From Lachnospiraceae bacterium (lineage in GTDB: Bacteria > Bacillota > Clostridia > Lachnospirales > Lachnospiraceae), in assembly GCA_022845895.1 (NCBI GenBank), contig AP025573.1, positions 1,398,501-1,462,500 on the forward strand: DNA of 64,000 nucleotides, given 5' to 3'. Shown here piece after piece: positions 59,841 through 64,000 of this stretch. The notes under the pieces were generated by a model, which was not told the DNA's origin, ran no database searches, and saw nothing but the letters and a program-made list of their open reading frames with translations. The number at the start of each line of letters is the position of its first letter. Within the stretch, counting starts at the first letter, position 1. Made by a program: the position numbers and the translations under genes.

Positions 59841-61333
59841 ATATAAAACGTGCGAAAAGAGAGATCAAAGATTCGATAGAGGCCTATCTGAAAAAGGATG
59901 ATTTCGGCGAGTATATGATACCTGCTATCCGGCAGAGGCCGATACTGCTCATGGGACCGCCGGGTATCGGCAAGACGCAGATTATGGAACAGATTGCAAG
60001 AGAATGTGGTATCGGGCTTGTCGCCTATACGATTACGCATCACACGAGGCAGAGCGCGATTGGCCTTCCTTTCATCCAGGAAAAAGAGTACGGGGGCAGG
60101 AAATACTCTGTGACCGAGTATACGATGAGCGAAATCATATCTGCGGTGTATGACAAGATCGAGCAGACGGGAATGCACGAAGGCGTCCTGTTCATCGACG
60201 AGATAAACTGCGTGTCTGAGACATTGGCGCCGACGATGCTCCAGTTTCTCCAGTGCAAGATGTTCGGCAACCAGAAGGTGCCGGAAGGATGGATCATCGT
60301 GGCGGCGGGGAATCCGCCGGAATACAACAAGTCGGTCAGAGACTTTGACGTGGTCACGCTGGACCGGATCAAGAAGATCGATGTGGAGGAGAACTTTGAA
60401 GTCTGGAAAGAGTATGCCTATACGGCTGAGATTCATCCGGCGGTCCTCGCGTATCTGGAATTGAAAAAGGAGCATTTCTACAAGATAGAGACGACGGTGG
60501 ACGGCAAGATGTTTGCCACCGCAAGAGGATGGGAAGATCTGTCCCAGCTGATCAAGACGTATGACGTGATTGGGAAAAAAGCGGACAGGGAAGTGATATA
60601 CCAGTATATCCAGCACTGGAAGATAGCCAAAGACTTTGCGAACTATCTGGAATTGTTTGAAAAGTATAAGAAAGATTACGGACTCCAGAGAGTGCTTGAC
60701 GGGCAGTATGGCAAAGATGTGCTGGAGCAGCTCAGGTACGCTCCTTTTGACGAACGCCTCAGTGTCGTCGGCATCCTCACAGGTAAGCTTGGGGAACTGT
60801 TCCGGGACTATGTCATGGCGGACCGGTATGTGACGCTCCTGCACGGCTATCTGCTCAGGATGAAAGAGGGAGACACGCTTGCGGCCGTCACTGCCGCCGC
60901 CCAAGAAGAGCATGACAGGCTCAGAAAGGCAGAGCAGCTTGGCAGGCGGGAAGAGGAGATATACAGAAAGGTGCTCCATACGCTGGAATCATACGGACAG
61001 ACGGTCAGAAAAGGACATCTGCCTCAGGAGGAAGTATTTGGCAGGGTGAAGGAAGAGTTCCAAAAGGAGACCGGCATGAGGGAAGAGGCGGCCGCAAGAG
61101 CCGGAAAGGCGCTGGATTATGCCTTTGATTTTATGGAGGATGCCTTCGGGGACAGCCAGGAGATGGTGGCTTTCATCGCAGAACTTAACACGAATTACTA
61201 CAGCATCCAGTATCTGAAGGAACATGGCTGTGACAAGTATTACCGGTATAATAAACGGCTTCTGTTTGATGAGCAGCATGAGGATATCATGAGCCGTCTG
61301 GACGAAGTGGAAGAGAATATGATTAACCTTTGA
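59837..61333 (+). CDS. MoxR-type AAA+ ATPase
   Basis: A 498-residue AAA+ ATPase. Walker A is GPPGIGKTQ (40-48), Walker B is VLFIDEIN, sensor 1 is VAAGNPPEYN, and the lid follows. The C-terminal 200 residues are helical with no known domain, longer than in most MoxR proteins. Start ATG 59837 overlaps the VWA gene stop, so the two are translationally coupled. MoxR/VWA pairs remodel or assemble other proteins; the client here is unknown, with the leucine-rich-repeat protein as a candidate adaptor. Confidence 0.83.
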   Translation: MNIKRAKREIKDSIEAYLKKDDFGEYMIPAIRQRPILLMGPPGIGKTQIMEQIARECGIGLVAYTITHHTRQSAIGLPFIQEKEYGGRKYSVTEYTMSEIISAVYDKIEQTGMHEGVLFIDEINCVSETLAPTMLQFLQCKMFGNQKVPEGWIIVAAGNPPEYNKSVRDFDVVTLDRIKKIDVEENFEVWKEYAYTAEIHPAVLAYLELKKEHFYKIETTVDGKMFATARGWEDLSQLIKTYDVIGKKADREVIYQYIQHWKIAKDFANYLELFEKYKKDYGLQRVLDGQYGKDVLEQLRYAPFDERLSVVGILTGKLGELFRDYVMADRYVTLLHGYLLRMKEGDTLAAVTAAAQEEHDRLRKAEQLGRREEEIYRKVLHTLESYGQTVRKGHLPQEEVFGRVKEEFQKETGMREEAAARAGKALDYAFDFMEDAFGDSQEMVAFIAELNTNYYSIQYLKEHGCDKYYRYNKRLLFDEQHEDIMSRLDEVEENMINL

Positions 61334-61357
61334 AAATAAACGGGAATGTGATATGAT
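61330..61357 (+). promoter_or_regulatory. Promoter of the cyclic-di-GMP gene
   Basis: TTGAAA (61330-61335), 16-bp spacer, TATGAT (61352-61357), 47 nt ahead of the start codon. Confidence 0.6.
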
Positions 61358-61404
61358 AGAGGAAACTGTAACTGGAATTCTATTTGATGTGGCAAGGTAG
61401 GGGT

Positions 61405-63471
61405 ATGGACAAAAGACACAAAATATTAATAGTAGATGATACGGAGATGAACAGGTCGCTGCTGTCGGATATGCTCGGTGACGAATATGAGATAGCGGAG
61501 GCAGTGAACGGCCTGGAAGCGGTGCAGTATCTGCAGAAAAATGATAATGACATCGCAATCATTCTTCTGGATATCGTGATGCCGGTGATGGATGGCTTTG
61601 AAGTGCTTGCGATGATGAATAAAGGGAAATGGATTGAGCATATTCCTGTCATCATGATATCGGCGGAGACGTCGTCAGCCTATATCGACCAGGCCTATGA
61701 CCTTGGCGCGACAGACTATATAAGCAGGCCGTTTGATGTGAAGACGGTCCGGCGCAGGGTCAGCAATACGATTATGCTGTATGCGAAGCAGAAGATGCTG
61801 CAGGGCATGGTGACGGATCAGATTCTGGAAAAAGAGAAGAACAACTATCTCATGGTAGAGATTCTCAGTACGATTGTCGAATTCCGTAACGGCGAGAGCG
61901 GGCTTCACGTCATGCATATCCGTATTATTACCGAGATACTTCTCAGGGCGCTCGTGCGCCATACGGAGGAGTACAACTTAAGCAGCGCGGCCATCGCCCT
62001 CATCACGAATGCGTCCGCTCTGCATGATATCGGTAAGATATCCATTGCAGAAGAGATATTGAACAAACCCGGCAAGCTGACGAAGGAAGAATTCGAGATT
62101 ATGAAGACGCATTCCGCCATCGGTGCAGAGATGCTCAGAAGCGTGCCCAACCATCAGAATGAAGGGCTTGTAAAGGTGGCGTATGAAATATGCCGCTGGC
62201 ATCATGAACGGTTTGACGGGAAAGGGTATCCCGATGGACTGAAGGGAGAAGAGATTCCGATAGCCGCCCAGGTCGTATCCCTCGCCGACGTGTACGATGC
62301 CCTTACGAGCGTACGTGTCTATAAGCCTGCGTATGCGCATGAGAAGGCAATGGAGATGATTTTGCACGGGGAATGCGGCGCATTCAACCCGATACTGCTG
62401 GAATGCCTGATAGAAGAGGGGGATCATATATCCAGAGAGCTGAAGGTGCGTTCGCTCGGCAAGACGATGCACAATGAGATGAGGAATATCACATCGGAAC
62501 TGCTGGAGGCAGGCGGGATTACGGCTTCGGACCGCACGCTGAACCTGCTGGAGCAGGAGCGGATAAAATACCAGTTCTTTGCCTCCATGTCCCAGGAGAT
62601 ACAATTTGAATTCAATGCGGAGACAGATATGATCATGCTGTCCGAATGGGGTGCCAATTATCTCGGAACAGACGAGATAGCGCTGCATCCTATGGAAAAT
62701 GCCATGATAGACGAGATAATAGACCACGAAGATTTGTGCGAGATTCAGCGGAATCTTAGAAGCGCCACCCCGGCACATCCTGTCGTCAGCGGTATATACC
62801 AGCTGCGCATCCAGGGCAGGGAGCGCTGGTGCAAGCTGATTGCCCGCGCTCTTTGGAGCGACGAAGAGAAGAAGATCTACAGCGGCTCCATCGGCAAGAT
62901 GATCGATGTGCATGAGGAGCGGCTGGAGATGAACATGCTGAAGCAGGCCGCAGCTCAGGATATGCTTACTTCGCTTTATAACCACACGAATGCCCAGAAG
63001 ATAATTACGTCCATGCTGAAGGAAGATATGGACTGCAAATACGGCCTGATTCTGTTCGACCTCGACTTTTTCAAGAATGCAAACGACCAGCACGGGCATC
63101 TGTTTGGAGACCGTGTGCTGAAGTTCGTGGCCAAGAAGATACTCCAGAATATCAGAAGCGAGGATATAGCGGCCAGAGTCGGCGGGGATGAATTCCTCAT
63201 TTTTGCCGGGTACAGGGACGATTTTTCTTATATCGTCAACCGTATCTTTAATTCACTTGCGGACTATTATTATAATTTCAAGATATCCATCAGCATGGGG
63301 GTTGCCATATATCCAAAAGACGGGACTACATATGAAAAGCTGTTCCAATGTGCCGACCAGGCGCTATATTCTTCCAAGCAGGAGGGAAGGAACCAGTTTA
63401 AGTTCTATGACGAATCCATGGAGAGCTGCATCTCTGTCATATCTCCGATGGATCATGAAATCGATGACTAG
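61405..63471 (+). CDS. REC-HD-GYP-GGDEF cyclic-di-GMP protein
   Basis: A 688-residue signalling protein. An N-terminal receiver has the phosphoacceptor Asp56 (IILLDIVMP). An HD-GYP phosphodiesterase domain (about 150-345) has HDIGKISI and HHERFDGKGYPDGL. A PAS-like segment (about 395-500) leads to a GGDEF cyclase domain (about 530-680) with FDLDFFKNANDQHGHL and RVGGDEF. Both enzymatic domains appear intact, so it could make and break cyclic di-GMP, or one domain could regulate the other. The receiver might be served by one of the orphan hybrid kinases at 45-50 kb. It overlaps the next gene by 17 nt. Confidence 0.87.
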   Translation: MDKRHKILIVDDTEMNRSLLSDMLGDEYEIAEAVNGLEAVQYLQKNDNDIAIILLDIVMPVMDGFEVLAMMNKGKWIEHIPVIMISAETSSAYIDQAYDLGATDYISRPFDVKTVRRRVSNTIMLYAKQKMLQGMVTDQILEKEKNNYLMVEILSTIVEFRNGESGLHVMHIRIITEILLRALVRHTEEYNLSSAAIALITNASALHDIGKISIAEEILNKPGKLTKEEFEIMKTHSAIGAEMLRSVPNHQNEGLVKVAYEICRWHHERFDGKGYPDGLKGEEIPIAAQVVSLADVYDALTSVRVYKPAYAHEKAMEMILHGECGAFNPILLECLIEEGDHISRELKVRSLGKTMHNEMRNITSELLEAGGITASDRTLNLLEQERIKYQFFASMSQEIQFEFNAETDMIMLSEWGANYLGTDEIALHPMENAMIDEIIDHEDLCEIQRNLRSATPAHPVVSGIYQLRIQGRERWCKLIARALWSDEEKKIYSGSIGKMIDVHEERLEMNMLKQAAAQDMLTSLYNHTNAQKIITSMLKEDMDCKYGLILFDLDFFKNANDQHGHLFGDRVLKFVAKKILQNIRSEDIAARVGGDEFLIFAGYRDDFSYIVNRIFNSLADYYYNFKISISMGVAIYPKDGTTYEKLFQCADQALYSSKQEGRNQFKFYDESMESCISVISPMDHEIDD

Positions 63472-64000
63472 GATTAAGGCCCTTGGCATGCTGGCAGCGG
63501 TGCTGCTTCTATCTGGCTGTTCCGCAGACAGCTCCGGACAAGGAAGCGGCAATTCCGTGGAGACGGAAGGCGCCGTACAGGAGGACACAGCCGGGAGCAC
63601 CTATAAGTTTGTCGATGTAAAAGGCACGGAGTATGAGGCGGCCTGCATCGAAGGTCTGCCGCTATGCAGCTATGATTACGGACGGCTGAAGGAAGAGGAC
63701 GGCTTCAAGTATTATACGGATAAGGATGGATCGAGGACGTCCAGAATCGGGATTGATGTCTCTGAATTCCAGCAGCCGGTGGATTGGAGCAAGGTCAGCG
63801 CGGCGGGGATAGAATTTGCCATGGTGAGGGTCGGATACCGGGGATACGGCAGTGCCGGAAAGCTTGTGGAGGATAAGATGTTCCGGTCGCATATGGACGG
63901 TGCCCTCGGGGCAGGGCTTGATGTGGGGGTCTATTTCTTTTCCCAGGCAGTATCCGGGGAAGAGGCGCTTGAGGAGGCGCAGTTCGTACTGGGGCGGATT
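63455..64000 (+). CDS. GH25 lysozyme-like lipoprotein (5' part)
   Basis: The visible 182 residues start with a signal peptide ending in the lipobox LLLSGC (Cys22), then a Ser/Gly/Glu linker, a short Tyr-rich segment and a GH25 (Cpl-1-type) muramidase domain. Markers are IGIDVSEFQQPVDWSKV with the catalytic-site Asp, FAMVRVGYRGYG, and GLDVGVYFFSQA. It would cut the glycan strands of peptidoglycan from a membrane anchor. ATG 63455 overlaps the upstream gene; ATG 63464 is an alternative. The gene continues past the window end. Confidence 0.85.
   Translation, partial: MKSMTRIKALGMLAAVLLLSGCSADSSGQGSGNSVETEGAVQEDTAGSTYKFVDVKGTEYEAACIEGLPLCSYDYGRLKEEDGFKYYTDKDGSRTSRIGIDVSEFQQPVDWSKVSAAGIEFAMVRVGYRGYGSAGKLVEDKMFRSHMDGALGAGLDVGVYFFSQAVSGEEALEEAQFVLGRI

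Overview
The window looks like chromosome of a Gram-positive gut anaerobe of the Lachnospiraceae (Clostridium cluster XIVa; near Clostridium scindens, hylemonae or Dorea). This is inferred from strong Shine-Dalgarno sites, ferredoxin and flavin proteins, a BlaI/BlaR1 system, paired DUF3795 proteins, an acyl-phosphate transferase/butyrate kinase pair and an old-yellow-enzyme reductase of the BaiCD/FadH type. The first 1.3 kb is AT-rich and decayed; the rest has moderate GC. I saw no rRNA, tRNA, CRISPR array, intact transposase or prophage.

Layout. 1-2.9 kb: accessory remnants, a transglutaminase-like protein, an acetyltransferase and a non-coding block full of inverted repeats. 2.9-23.1 kb: one large catabolic locus. 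A polyol-type zinc dehydrogenase, an FGGY sugar kinase, a TetR regulator and transporter, and a PRD-type regulator are followed by a 13-gene co-directional run: iron alcohol dehydrogenase, MFS transporter, 2-hydroxyacid dehydrogenase, BaiCD-like reductase, Pta-type acyltransferase, alpha/beta hydrolase, phosphopantetheinyl transferase, a dedicated acyl carrier protein, thiolase, DUF35 protein, ThuA-like protein, butyrate kinase and class II aldolase. A 55-bp element (40/55 identical) sits upstream of both the kinase and the iron dehydrogenase, tying the two parts together. I infer that a polyol or ketose is oxidised, phosphorylated and cleaved, and that a fragment is processed on a private acyl carrier protein and cashed in as acyl phosphate and ATP. 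The substrate is unknown. This is the best candidate for an undescribed system.

23.3-31 kb: methyltransferase/DUF3795/ferredoxin operon, a zinc dehydrogenase, a ribbon-helix-helix repressor with an operator array, an RsmH paralogue, Tag glycosylase, a YdeI-like protein and a DnaJ-like protein. 31-40 kb: a diguanylate cyclase and a BlaI regulon (penicillin-binding protein, lipoprotein, blaI-blaR1) marked by three matching operators, with a TetR gene and two membrane proteins between. 40-45 kb: a flavoprotein, an HxlR regulator and an operon of an atypical sirtuin, a flavin/ferredoxin protein and a betaine-type ABC transporter. 45-51 kb: two soluble hybrid histidine kinases and an XRE regulator fused to a desulfoferrodoxin-like module. 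51-64 kb: a spore-type GH18 hydrolase, an epimerase, a TetR regulator, DedA, then a forward run with HAD phosphatase, YdcF, hydrolase, leucine-rich-repeat protein, VWA/metallopeptidase-like protein, MoxR ATPase, a REC-HD-GYP-GGDEF protein and the start of a GH25 lysozyme lipoprotein cut by the window end.
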